From: Candidatus Nitrosopumilus sp.
GTDB taxonomy: Archaea; Thermoproteota; Nitrososphaeria; Nitrososphaerales; Nitrosopumilaceae
NCBI GenBank assembly: GCA_022758935.1
Contig: JAEMQG010000134.1
Span: 1-16,366, forward strand
Direction: 5' to 3'
DNA: 16,366 bases
In this document: one piece after another, positions 6,526 through 12,265 of the stretch
Position numbering within the stretch: the stretch's first letter is position 1
Layout: every line of letters begins with the position of its first letter
Program-made: the position numbers and the translations under genes
Notes under the pieces: model-generated
Told to the model about the DNA's origin: nothing
Databases searched by the model: none
Seen by the model: the letters and a program-made list of their open reading frames with translations, nothing else

Positions 6526-6627
6526 ATGCTACAAATTAATTCAAGGATATGCAAAAAATGTTCGAACTCATATGAAGATTGGTCATGTGATTATTGCTAT
6601 AAAGAATTTATAATAAATATGAGATAG
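6526..6627 (+). CDS. Zinc-ribbon micro-protein, 33 residues
   Basis: ATG 6526 to TAG 6625-6627. Four cysteines form two knuckles, C9-K-K-C12 and C21-D-Y-C24, with a short aromatic/acidic linker between, the minimal pattern of a zinc ribbon. The start lies about 23 nt after a TATA-like GATATATTA, so the transcript is probably leaderless. The stop is 4 nt before the PPOX-like gene, so the two should be co-transcribed. Function unknown: it could bind nucleic acid or a partner protein, or deliver metal. Confidence 0.65.
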   Translation: MLQINSRICKKCSNSYEDWSCDYCYKEFIINMR

Positions 6628-6631
6628 TAAA

Positions 6632-7069
6632 ATGTTGCAAAAAATAGATAGTCAAAAGATTGAGAATATGATTAATGATACAAGGATTCCAATAAGATTA
6701 GCTTGTATTACAAATGCAGGTTCTCCTATTGTAGTGTCTTTATGGTATACAGTAATTGACGATAAAATTTTTTGTGCAACTCAAAAAAAGGCAAAAATCA
6801 TATCACATATCAAAAATAATCCCATGGTTGGATTTGAGATAGCGACAGACAGTCCACCATACAGAGGAGTTAGAGGTCATGGGAAAGTCAAAGTGATAGA
6901 TGAGATGGGAAAAGAAATTCTCGAAATTCTAATAAACAAGTATTTAGGTAAAAAGATATCAACATTATCTGAATTTTTGAGGACTAATTCAGAAAATGAG
7001 GCTGCAATTGAGATAACGCCTGATAAAATAATCACGTATGATTATTCAAAGCGAATGAAGGATGCTTGA
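6632..7069 (+). CDS. PPOX-class (pyridoxamine 5'-phosphate oxidase-like) flavin-binding protein
   Basis: A 145-residue split beta-barrel protein. The N-terminal strand pair (IRLACITNAGSPIVVSLWYT, 21-40) and DDKIFCATQKKAKIISHIKN (43-62) match the first flavin-binding strands and the phosphate-contacting K/R-K-x-x-x-I turn of the family. The block GFEIATDSPPYRGVRGHGKV (67-86) is characteristic of archaeal and actinobacterial members. Such proteins bind FMN, F420 or heme; the sequence alone does not say which, and a role in pyridoxal phosphate synthesis is not implied. It lies 4 nt behind a zinc-ribbon micro-protein, and its last 8 nt overlap the start of a second zinc-ribbon ORF, so the three form a tight operon. 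Confidence 0.85.
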   Translation: MLQKIDSQKIENMINDTRIPIRLACITNAGSPIVVSLWYTVIDDKIFCATQKKAKIISHIKNNPMVGFEIATDSPPYRGVRGHGKVKVIDEMGKEILEILINKYLGKKISTLSEFLRTNSENEAAIEITPDKIITYDYSKRMKDA

Positions 7070-7208
7070 TCTTGTGAAAGATGAAGGATGTCCTACTTGT
7101 AGTTCTAAAAATTTTGGAATACTTGAAATGATAAATGATCTTAAGGGGTCATCAAAATGGAAAATACAATGCTATAACTGTAACAAATTTTGGTATTCAT
7201 TACACTAA
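7062..7208 (+). CDS. Zinc-ribbon protein, 48 residues
   Basis: ATG 7062 to TAA 7206-7208, overlapping the 3' end of the PPOX-like gene by 8 nt (the upstream TGA is at 7067-7069), which suggests translational coupling. Two CxxC knuckles, C10-P-T-C13 and C37-Y-N-C40, are about 24 residues apart, with KWKIQCYNCNKFWY giving the typical second ribbon half. A downstream GTG at 7074 (KDEGCPTC) is an alternative start. The spacing and aromatic residues resemble small zinc ribbons of transcription factors and ribosomal proteins, but no specific family is recognised. Confidence 0.65.
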   Translation: MLDLVKDEGCPTCSSKNFGILEMINDLKGSSKWKIQCYNCNKFWYSLH

Positions 7209-7209
7209 T

Positions 7210-7229
7210 AGATCTACGGATCTCTTTTT
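7210..7229 (+). terminator. Possible terminator after the zinc-ribbon/PPOX operon
   Basis: AGATC-TACG-GATCT (7210-7223) forms a 5-bp hairpin followed by CTTTTT. It starts 2 nt after the last stop of the operon. Archaeal termination depends mostly on the T-run; the short stem may be incidental. Confidence 0.35.
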
Positions 7230-7334
7230 CTAGAAAAATATCCACCAGGACTATTAATAAATAGTCATCATACTTGAAATTTACTTTAATAAATTTAAAA
7301 AATTAAAAAAAGTATTGATGATAAAAGTTAAGAA

Positions 7335-7369
7335 TTACCACTAGTAAAACATCCAACTGAAGTTTAAAT
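7335..7369 (+). promoter_or_regulatory. Promoter of the 7444 zinc-ribbon gene
   Basis: TTACCACTAGT at 7335-7345 (one base from the TTRGCACTAGT consensus) and GTTTAAAT at 7362-7369. The TATA position predicts a start near 7392, where an ATG opens a 19-codon ORF, so the 7444 gene would have a leader of about 50 nt. A second tandem copy is not clear. Confidence 0.4.
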
Positions 7370-7391
7370 CATTTCAAGTCATAGATAGTGT

Positions 7392-7451
7392 ATGAAACAA
7401 GAAAAAAGTCAATCATACAAAAACAAGATGAGAGTGAAATTTAATGGGTAG
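7392..7451 (+). CDS. Possible 19-codon leader ORF before the zinc-ribbon gene
   Basis: ATG 7392 to TAG 7449-7451, encoding a basic peptide (MKQEKSQSYKNKMRV...). Its ATG sits at the leaderless distance from the TATA box at 7362-7369, and its stop overlaps the start of the next ORF (ATG 7444) by 8 nt, a coupling arrangement. It has no recognisable domain and may be just a leader. Confidence 0.3.
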   Translation: MKQEKSQSYKNKMRVKFNG

Positions 7452-7626
7452 GACATGTCGAGGCATATGTCAGATGCACAGGGCAGAACCAGTTCCAAAT
7501 AAAATTAGATATGAAATAGGGCAAAAAAGGTGTACCTTCTGTGGCATATTTTTGTCAGTTGACGATACAAGATGCATTTGCTGTAAGGCAGTTTTAAGAA
7601 CAAAGGCTAGAGGAAAGAAAAACTAA
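7444..7626 (+). CDS. Zinc-ribbon protein, 60 residues
   Basis: Small basic protein with C5 and C9 near the N-terminus, then a four-cysteine ribbon: C30-T-F-C33 and C44-I-C-C47 (KRCTFCGIF and TRCICCKAVLRTK), ending in a basic tail (RTKARGKKN). Similar short proteins with RC-x2-C...C-x2-C-x-x-x-LRTK occur as multiple paralogs in ammonia-oxidising archaea and are annotated as hypothetical (recalled, not searched). A role in nucleic-acid binding is plausible from the charge but unproven. The frame has a stop at 7435-7437 and no other ATG upstream, so 7444 is the only good start; it overlaps a 19-codon ORF that begins at the predicted transcription start. Confidence 0.75.
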   Translation: MGRTCRGICQMHRAEPVPNKIRYEIGQKRCTFCGIFLSVDDTRCICCKAVLRTKARGKKN

Positions 7627-7651
7627 ATTATCTCAGAATAAAACAAGGTCA

Positions 7652-8272
7652 TCATATTTCCTTTTTTAGTTGAATCAGGAAATCTTTCAATACTTTGGTT
7701 CTCTTTTTAGCCTCAATCCTACCAGATTTTGTGTTCATTAGAGATTCTAATTTTAACAGTTTACGGTAAAAGTGGTCCAGGGTCCAGATTTTATCTTTAG
7801 GTAGTCTATTTTTACAGAATGGATCTTGCACGCTGTAAAATGATCTTTTTTCAAAACCTCCTACAGCAAAAACTCGAGCAATACCTATTGCGCCAAGGGC
7901 ATCCAAGCGATCAGCATCCTGAAGGATTTTTCCCTCAATTGTAGCAGGAGTTTTGTTCCTTGAGAAACTATGATCACGTATTGCATCAGAAATAATTTGG
8001 ATTTCTTCTAGTGAAAAATTGTACTTTTTTAGAATTTTTTTTGACTCTATTGCGCTTTCCATAGATGATAATTTAGAACGCTTATCAGATTTTGGGTATG
8101 AAACTATATCATGTAATAATACCGCACTTAGAATGAGTTTTTCATCAACATTTTCTTTTTTACAAATTTTTTTGGCATTTTTGTAAACCCGCATAACATG
8201 CTGAAAATCATGCGCAGAGTCATTACAATTTCTGTTATTAACTTCCTTTTTTAGTAAATCAATAGGATCCAT
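7652..8272 (-). CDS. HD-domain metal-dependent phosphohydrolase
   Basis: A 206-residue HD superfamily protein. Metal ligands are visible in order: H21/H25 in AHDFQHVMRVY, H54-D55 in LLHDIV, H101 in IRDHSF, and D119/D121 in LQDADRLDALGAIG. This order (H...HD...H...D) and the length fit the YedJ/YpgQ-like family of small nucleotide or phosphate-ester hydrolases; the substrate cannot be read from the sequence. The start at 8272 lies one base after the stop of the DedA-like gene (TAAAATG), so the two are co-transcribed and probably coupled. Confidence 0.88.
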   Translation of the reverse strand: MDPIDLLKKEVNNRNCNDSAHDFQHVMRVYKNAKKICKKENVDEKLILSAVLLHDIVSYPKSDKRSKLSSMESAIESKKILKKYNFSLEEIQIISDAIRDHSFSRNKTPATIEGKILQDADRLDALGAIGIARVFAVGGFEKRSFYSVQDPFCKNRLPKDKIWTLDHFYRKLLKLESLMNTKSGRIEAKKRTKVLKDFLIQLKKEI

Positions 8273-8273
8273 T

Positions 8274-8894
8274 TTAGAATCTCCATAATTTGGGCTTTAC
8301 AAATTTAATTTTTCTTTGAGTAATAAAAAGTGCCCAATCAATTGATGTAAAAAAGATCACTGAGACTATACCCAGTGTATCTATCAATAAAATTCCTAGA
8401 TATCGTTCTTCAAATATTTGAAGAAATGGAGTTAGGACGACATTACTAATAGATATCATCACATAATAAGACAGTGCCCTTCCAAACCAAAATCCCACAT
8501 ATAGTCCAAAACTTTTTGCTTTCATTAATCCATATGCAATAAATAACATGTTGCTAGGAAGGGGAGTAGCTGCAAATAGAAAAGATGCTAAAACATAGCC
8601 GTATTTTTTTCGATTAAGGAAATCACCAATTATATCAAGATTAGATTTTTGTTCAGGACCTACAAATTTCCTAAAAAGACTGCTGATTTTTTTCAAAATG
8701 AATCTACCAATGGTTGCACCCGTTGCACCTACAATTGAAAGCAGGATCGGGTCCAAACTTGGATCAAATACATAAAATGTTGATAAAATAATCCAGGTAG
8801 GCGGCATAAGAATTGGTACCGCATTAGCACCAATTAGAATCAGAAAAACTCCAAAATAAGAGAATCCAGCAAAAATCTCAAAAATATCAATCAT
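8274..8894 (-). CDS. DedA/YqaA-like (SNARE-associated/VTT) membrane protein
   Basis: A 206-residue polytopic membrane protein. Hydrophobic segments lie near residues 9-30, 33-60, 97-121, 127-150 and 165-190. The pattern GATGATIGRFILKK (56-69) followed by ASFLFAATPLPSNMLFIAYG (103-122) is typical of the DedA/VTT fold, in which re-entrant loops with Gly, Arg and Pro motifs form the transport core. Relatives act in lipid or small-molecule transport across the membrane; the substrate here is unknown. It is the first gene of a two-gene minus-strand operon with the HD hydrolase. Upstream, TTTAGAAAT on the minus strand around 8930-8922 is a possible TATA box. Confidence 0.75.
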   Translation of the reverse strand: MIDIFEIFAGFSYFGVFLILIGANAVPILMPPTWIILSTFYVFDPSLDPILLSIVGATGATIGRFILKKISSLFRKFVGPEQKSNLDIIGDFLNRKKYGYVLASFLFAATPLPSNMLFIAYGLMKAKSFGLYVGFWFGRALSYYVMISISNVVLTPFLQIFEERYLGILLIDTLGIVSVIFFTSIDWALFITQRKIKFVKPKLWRF

Positions 8895-9048
8895 TCCTGT
8901 CTGTTTGTAGCAGATTTTTTATTTCTAAACGCTTGGATCATCGTTTATTATGGAAATACTTTAAAATCAACTAGTAACATCTAAAAATTATACAATAAAT
9001 TACTGTATCAGTAGAAATTAGACAAAATTGAAACAATGATTCAATATA

Positions 9049-9056
9049 CTTATAAG
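9049..9056 (+). promoter_or_regulatory. TATA box of the C2H2 micro-protein gene
   Basis: CTTATAAG, centred about 26 nt before ATG 9079: a leaderless promoter. No TTRGCACTAGT element is adjacent; a partial AACTAGTAA lies 80 nt further up (8969-8977). Confidence 0.5.
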
Positions 9057-9078
9057 TAAATTGTGCATTAATATTCCT

Positions 9079-9201
9079 ATGTCTGCTATCAACTGGAAAT
9101 GTTTTAGATGTAATCTTACTTTCAAATATGAAAACATTGCAGACATGCATAAAAAAATTTCAAACCATTCAATCACAAAGATCAAAGAAATTGCTGCTTA
9201 A
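9079..9201 (+). CDS. C2H2 zinc-finger micro-protein, 40 residues
   Basis: ATG 9079 to TAA 9199-9201. C8-x2-C11 (WKCFRCNLTF) and H24-x5-H30 (ADMHKKISNH) give a complete C-x2-C-x12-H-x5-H finger with Phe at 15 in the core, so the protein is one free-standing classical-type finger with a short basic tail. The start is at the leaderless distance from CTTATAAG. Single-finger proteins of this size recur in ammonia-oxidising archaea; function unknown, with RNA, DNA or protein binding all possible. Confidence 0.7.
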   Translation: MSAINWKCFRCNLTFKYENIADMHKKISNHSITKIKEIAA

Positions 9202-9238
9202 TTTTAAAATTATTCTCAATATTCTTAAAGTAATTAGT

Positions 9239-9338
9239 GCAGAGGGTGGGATTTGAACCCACGAACTCCTGAGAGAAAGGATTTCCTATTTTGTGGATCT
9301 TGAGTCCTTCTCGGTTGACCGGGCTTCGATACCTCTGC
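9239..9338 (-). tRNA. tRNA-Leu (anticodon CAA) with a 16-nt intron
   Basis: On the minus strand the 100-nt gene folds as a type II tRNA: acceptor GCAGAGG/CCTCTGC, a D-arm containing CCCGGTCAA, anticodon stem AAGGA/TCCTT, a variable arm CTC-TCAG-GAG, and T-arm GTGGG-TTCAAAT-CCCAC. The anticodon loop is CT-CAA-G, giving CAA (Leu, UUG codons). The 3' half of the anticodon stem pairs only if about 16 nt after G37 (plus-strand 9283-9298) are removed, the canonical 37/38 intron position in archaea. CCA is not encoded. The mature length of 84 nt suits tRNA-Leu. Confidence 0.92.
9283..9298 (-). other. Intron in tRNA-Leu at position 37/38
   Basis: Minus-strand ATCCACAAAATAGGAA between G37 and A38. 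TCC and GGA can pair to form the small intron hairpin expected next to a bulge-helix-bulge splice motif. The boundaries could shift by a base because A flanks both ends. Confidence 0.7.
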
Positions 9339-9858
9339 AATGAGATTTGATATTGACCAATATTTTTCGATTGCTATTGAGATAAAATTGATAATATAAT
9401 CGTCAAATTAGCATAATTTTAAAAATTATTTCTATGAAAAATCAATAGTTGGAACAATAAATAGTCCTTTTCAATTTTTATGGTCCTCACTAGAATCACA
9501 AAATCAGAGTCCAGTAGGTTCATGACGTCTAAGAACTTGGAATTTATTTTATTAGATTAAATGGAAATTTGTGAACAAATATTATAAATCAAATATTGAT
9601 GATAAAACCAATTTTAAAAATAATCAAGGACACAGTAATGTGGAACATATTCATACTATTTTCTTTGATGTTATAACTATAATTTCAATTAGGGTTATTG
9701 CCAATACATCATGGCAGTGGGTCCAAATTTTGAAATCATAACTTTAGACATGTCCATATTTTCAATAATCACACCAATTTTTTGATGTAATAATTATTCT
9801 ATTTGAAATATAGAGAGCATTTTCATTAAAAAATTAAAATTTCATTTTTGAAAAAAGA
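9339..9858. other. Mostly non-coding stretch
   Basis: About 520 bp with no ORF that looks like a normal gene. One 26-codon ORF on the plus strand (ATG 9480 to TAA 9560, beginning MVLTRITKSE) has a weak TATA-like CAATAAATAG at 9455-9464 and is only a possibility. Around 9640-9780 several short frames encode hydrophobic residues, without a recognisable protein. No T-rich terminator hairpin or repeat stands out. Confidence 0.4.
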
Positions 9859-10356
9859 TCATGGACTCATCATGTGACTCATTTGTTTGCCTGTTGAATT
9901 TGTGCCATTAAACATCATGAGCATTTGATTCATTGCTTCTTGATTTTCACTCATGTGCCCAATCATTTGTAGTCTGAGGTCAGGATCGTTTATCATCTGT
10001 TTCATCATTTCTTGCATAAAGTCATGATTGTTTCTCATGAGTTCCGTCATTTGTGTTACATGTTGAGGATCCTGCATCCATTTACTCATCTGCGGATTGT
10101 TTGTCATTAATGCCATCATTTGGCTTTGAGTTTGAGGATTATTTGCCATGGAGTTCATCCACTGATTCATGAATTGGGGGTTATTCATCATCTGTTGATT
10201 CCACATAGTCATTTGTTTTGGGTCATTCATCATTTGTTGCATCTGTTGAGCATTCATCATCGGCGATACAGTATTTTGTTGAATCACAGACCCAATGCTC
10301 AACCCTGCAATAAAGACTGCAACTACAATACCGATCAGAACGTATTGTTTTACCAT
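9859..10356 (-). CDS. Methionine-rich secreted or membrane-anchored protein
   Basis: A 165-residue protein. Residues 1-27 are a signal peptide or N-terminal anchor (MVKQYVLIGIVVAVFIAGLS). The remainder is almost free of hydrophobic residues other than Met: I count 33 Met in 165 residues (20%). A degenerate unit of about 12-18 residues repeats, built on N-[ND]-P-Q/x-x-M-x-x-[WM]-M (for example NNPQFMNQWM and NNPQMSKWM), resembling the NP-x-M repeats of STI1/ubiquilin-type helical motifs. Clustered methionines outside the cytoplasm often bind Cu(I), and ammonia oxidation in these archaea needs much copper, so a copper-handling role is an attractive inference; a chaperone-like role is the alternative. 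No Cys and few His are present. Confidence 0.7.
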   Translation of the reverse strand: MVKQYVLIGIVVAVFIAGLSIGSVIQQNTVSPMMNAQQMQQMMNDPKQMTMWNQQMMNNPQFMNQWMNSMANNPQTQSQMMALMTNNPQMSKWMQDPQHVTQMTELMRNNHDFMQEMMKQMINDPDLRLQMIGHMSENQEAMNQMLMMFNGTNSTGKQMSHMMSP

Positions 10357-10383
10357 AATCCCATAAAACTATCAGTCACATAA

Positions 10384-10674
10384 TAGTATTCCATCATATT
10401 CAATAAGCGTGATACCAGATTAAATGGACTTGAATAGGGTTTGAAAAATATTCATACGAGGGTATTTCGGTCCTGTTTTTATATACTTTATAATTATTTT
10501 GACAGCATTCAAAAATAGTTGCAGAAAATCAATTAACAATTTGAAAAACAGAAATCATTACAAATTAAATTCTAAAAATACAATGAAGGTAAACTATTCT
10601 ACGTCTTTTGAAATGATTGATTAGGCTACAAATCACCAGGTTATCAAAAGACCGTGGATAATGCCTTCAAGTCT
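10384..10674. other. Intergenic region with an orphan TATA box
   Basis: No convincing gene. TTTTATATAC at 10477-10486 is a strong TATA-like box on the plus strand; the predicted start near 10510 is followed by no long ORF, so it may drive a non-coding RNA or a long leader of the CBS gene. A 13-codon ORF (10583-10624) is too short to call. Confidence 0.35.
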
Positions 10675-10686
10675 GATTTTAAATAT
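10675..10686 (+). promoter_or_regulatory. TATA box of the CBS-domain gene
   Basis: GATTTTAAATAT, centred about 26-27 nt before ATG 10708; leaderless geometry. No TTRGCACTAGT element nearby. Confidence 0.55.
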
Positions 10687-10707
10687 CACCATAATGTTGC
10701 TTAAAAC

Positions 10708-11139
10708 ATGACAGCATTAGTTCAAGACATTATGAAAAATGTTATTCTCTCAATAGATGCGTCAATGACCGTAATAGATGCCGCAAAAATGATGGATGAT
10801 GCATCTATTGGAGCAGTTGTGGTAATTCAAGAAAATATAGCAATTGGAATAATAACTGAGCGAGATATTGTGAGAAGAGTTGTTGCAAAAGGCAAACCAT
10901 CTCAGATAAATGTTAGGGAAGTGATGTCACATAATCTCGTAGTAATAAATCCCAGCAACACGATATTGGAGCTTGCACAGCTTATGAAAGAAAGACGAAT
11001 TCACAGAGTTCCAGTTATAAAAGATGATAGACTTATCGGCATGGTCACCTCATTCGATCTTGTAAGATATTGTAGTATTGGTGGTGAGCCCGAGATTAAC
11101 AAAATCACTGATCAGATACTATTGACATCACACACATAA
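10708..11139 (+). CDS. Tandem CBS-domain protein
   Basis: A 143-residue protein made of two CBS domains and nothing else: CBS1 at about 7-62 (VQDIMKNVILSIDASMTVIDA through ITERDIVRRVVAKG) and CBS2 at about 70-128 (VREVMSHNLVVINPSNTILE through MVTSFDLVRYC). The ITERDIVRR and VTSFDLVRY segments carry the Thr/Ser-x-x-D pattern used to bind adenosyl ligands such as AMP, ATP or SAM. Stand-alone pairs of this kind are energy or ligand sensors that act on partner proteins; these archaea have many. The partner is not evident from the neighbours. The start fits a leaderless transcript. Confidence 0.9.
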   Translation: MTALVQDIMKNVILSIDASMTVIDAAKMMDDASIGAVVVIQENIAIGIITERDIVRRVVAKGKPSQINVREVMSHNLVVINPSNTILELAQLMKERRIHRVPVIKDDRLIGMVTSFDLVRYCSIGGEPEINKITDQILLTSHT

Positions 11140-11435
11140 TAATTCAGAAGTGAAGATCAAATAATGTGGGGCATTACATATTTGAAACACAGTGTAGATG
11201 AATACCAATTATTAAAGCAGAGTGTGTTCTAGGGAATAATTCAAAAATAGTCACGCAAATAGACCAATACAAAAACACATGAGATATGAAATAAATATTT
11301 TATTTAGAACATCTAGTTGATTTTTCTGTGCTTTTTCAATAATTAAAAAAACCTGACTCTTCTGTAACTAGAATTAATTTTTGCAGAGATCAGTTTACAG
11401 GTAACACGCACGTACTGAGGATTCATACACAAGAT
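11140..11435. other. Intergenic region, no clear gene
   Basis: About 300 bp. A 22-codon ORF (ATG 11164 to TAG 11232, beginning MWGITYLKHS) has only a weak AT-rich box (around 11135) at the leaderless distance. Otherwise I see no structure, repeat or promoter I can support. Confidence 0.3.
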
Positions 11436-11463
11436 CTTTAAAAGACAAAATCAAAATTATGTC

Positions 11464-11568
11464 ATGATTGATTTCAAAAAATATCTAAACTGTCCAGACT
11501 GTAGAAAAAGACACCCTTATTGTCCACCACACAGAAAGGAAGTAGAGGCAATATTAGCTCAAGAATAG
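11464..11568 (+). CDS. Cys/His-rich micro-protein, 34 residues
   Basis: ATG 11464 to TAG 11566-11568. C10-P-D-C13, then C20 and H23 (LNCPDCRKRHPYCPPH), form a compact likely zinc site, followed by a charged helix (RKEVEAILAQE). CTTTAAAAG at 11436-11444 lies about 24 nt upstream, so the gene is probably leaderless. No family recognised; it belongs with the other tiny metal-binding proteins in this window. Confidence 0.6.
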   Translation: MIDFKKYLNCPDCRKRHPYCPPHRKEVEAILAQE

Positions 11569-11684
11569 CCAGAATTTTGTTTTAAAACAGAATCTTTAAT
11601 GATTTTTCTTGAATAGTTTTTTTTAGATGTTTTCTTAACAATTTACTCATCATTTTAGAAAATCTAGCCAGAGAGGTGTATTTA

Positions 11685-11762
11685 CTAAACCTCTTTTGCC
11701 TGTAGCATACTAACTTTCTTATCAAAATCACAATAGATCATTATGATCACTCTTTTTCCCAT
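11685..11762 (-). CDS. Possible 25-residue ORF
   Basis: ATG 11762-11760 to TAG 11687-11685 on the minus strand. It encodes a small mixed peptide (MGKRVIIMIYCDFDKK...). Support is only promoter geometry: the minus-strand TTTAATATTA at about 11790-11781 is 23-26 nt upstream. No domain recognised. Confidence 0.3.
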   Translation of the reverse strand: MGKRVIIMIYCDFDKKVSMLQAKEV

Positions 11763-11854
11763 GTTATTAGTAGATGAATTTAATATTAAAAGACAGCATG
11801 ACTTGAAAATCACATTGATAATCGCATGTCAAATATGTAGAACAGTTTAGAAAT

Positions 11855-11917
11855 ATGGGATTAAAAAGATTGGGCCAATTAGCCCAATCTTATGGGATAC
11901 AACCATGGTCTGGTTAA
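11855..11917 (+). CDS. Possible 20-residue ORF over an inverted repeat
   Basis: ATG 11855 to TAA 11915-11917, beginning MGLKRLGQLAQS. CAAATATG at 11830-11837 is about 22 nt upstream. The coding stretch contains a perfect 10-bp inverted repeat (11866-11891), so this could instead be a structured RNA. Low confidence as a protein. Confidence 0.25.
   Translation: MGLKRLGQLAQSYGIQPWSG
11866..11891. repeat. Perfect 10-bp inverted repeat
   Basis: AAGATTGGGC (11866-11875), a 6-nt spacer CAATTA, and GCCCAATCTT (11882-11891). No T-run follows, so it is not a typical terminator. It is GC-richer than the surroundings. Confidence 0.7.
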
Positions 11918-12017
11918 ACGGATTAATGACTCCCGTCTGAATTCCAATGTTATTATGACAAAATTTGCTTAAAAGACTCGCGTAGGAATTATCAGCATTA
12001 TCTAAATACTATTTTGT

Positions 12018-12089
12018 AAAATTATAATGTAGTTGAAACTCTCACCAGACAACTAATCGTTGTTGGTCTTAAGTTTCAATTATAATTTT
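12018..12089. repeat. Long imperfect hairpin, about 72 nt
   Basis: Nested complementary arms: AAAATTATAA (12018-12027) with TTATAATTTT (12080-12089); TTGAAACT (12033-12040) with AGTTTCAA (12072-12079); ACCA plus ACAAC (12044-12053, one bulged G) with GTTGTTGGT (12059-12067); loop TAATC. A T-run ends the right arm. It could be a structured non-coding RNA, the terminator of an unseen upstream transcript, or a small inverted-repeat element. The rest of 11918-12265 shows no gene I can support. Confidence 0.6.
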
Positions 12090-12265
12090 TTACTCTTCTG
12101 CAATAAAATAAAATTTTGCACTAAATTATCCTGAAAATTGGGATGTGATCAAAAACAGTCATAAATAAAAAAAAGAACGAACTATTTAGGCCAGTGATAC
12201 AACATTCAGGATTGAAACTTGATATGTGAGCAAGCAGTTATGTAGCTTTATCTGGTAAATTAATT

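Noticed and set aside
9640..9780. Possible remnant of a membrane or cytochrome oxidase subunit gene
   Set aside because: Short hydrophobic frames with one SWQW stretch are too little to identify a family and are not continuous in any frame.
10120..10383. 87-codon plus-strand ORF rich in His and Leu
   Set aside because: Antisense of the Met-rich repeat gene; CAT/CAC codons on this strand simply mirror ATG/GTG on the other.
12116..12126. TTTGCACTAAA as a further copy of the promoter element
   Set aside because: No TATA box at the matching distance and no second copy; a single partial match in AT-rich DNA is not informative.
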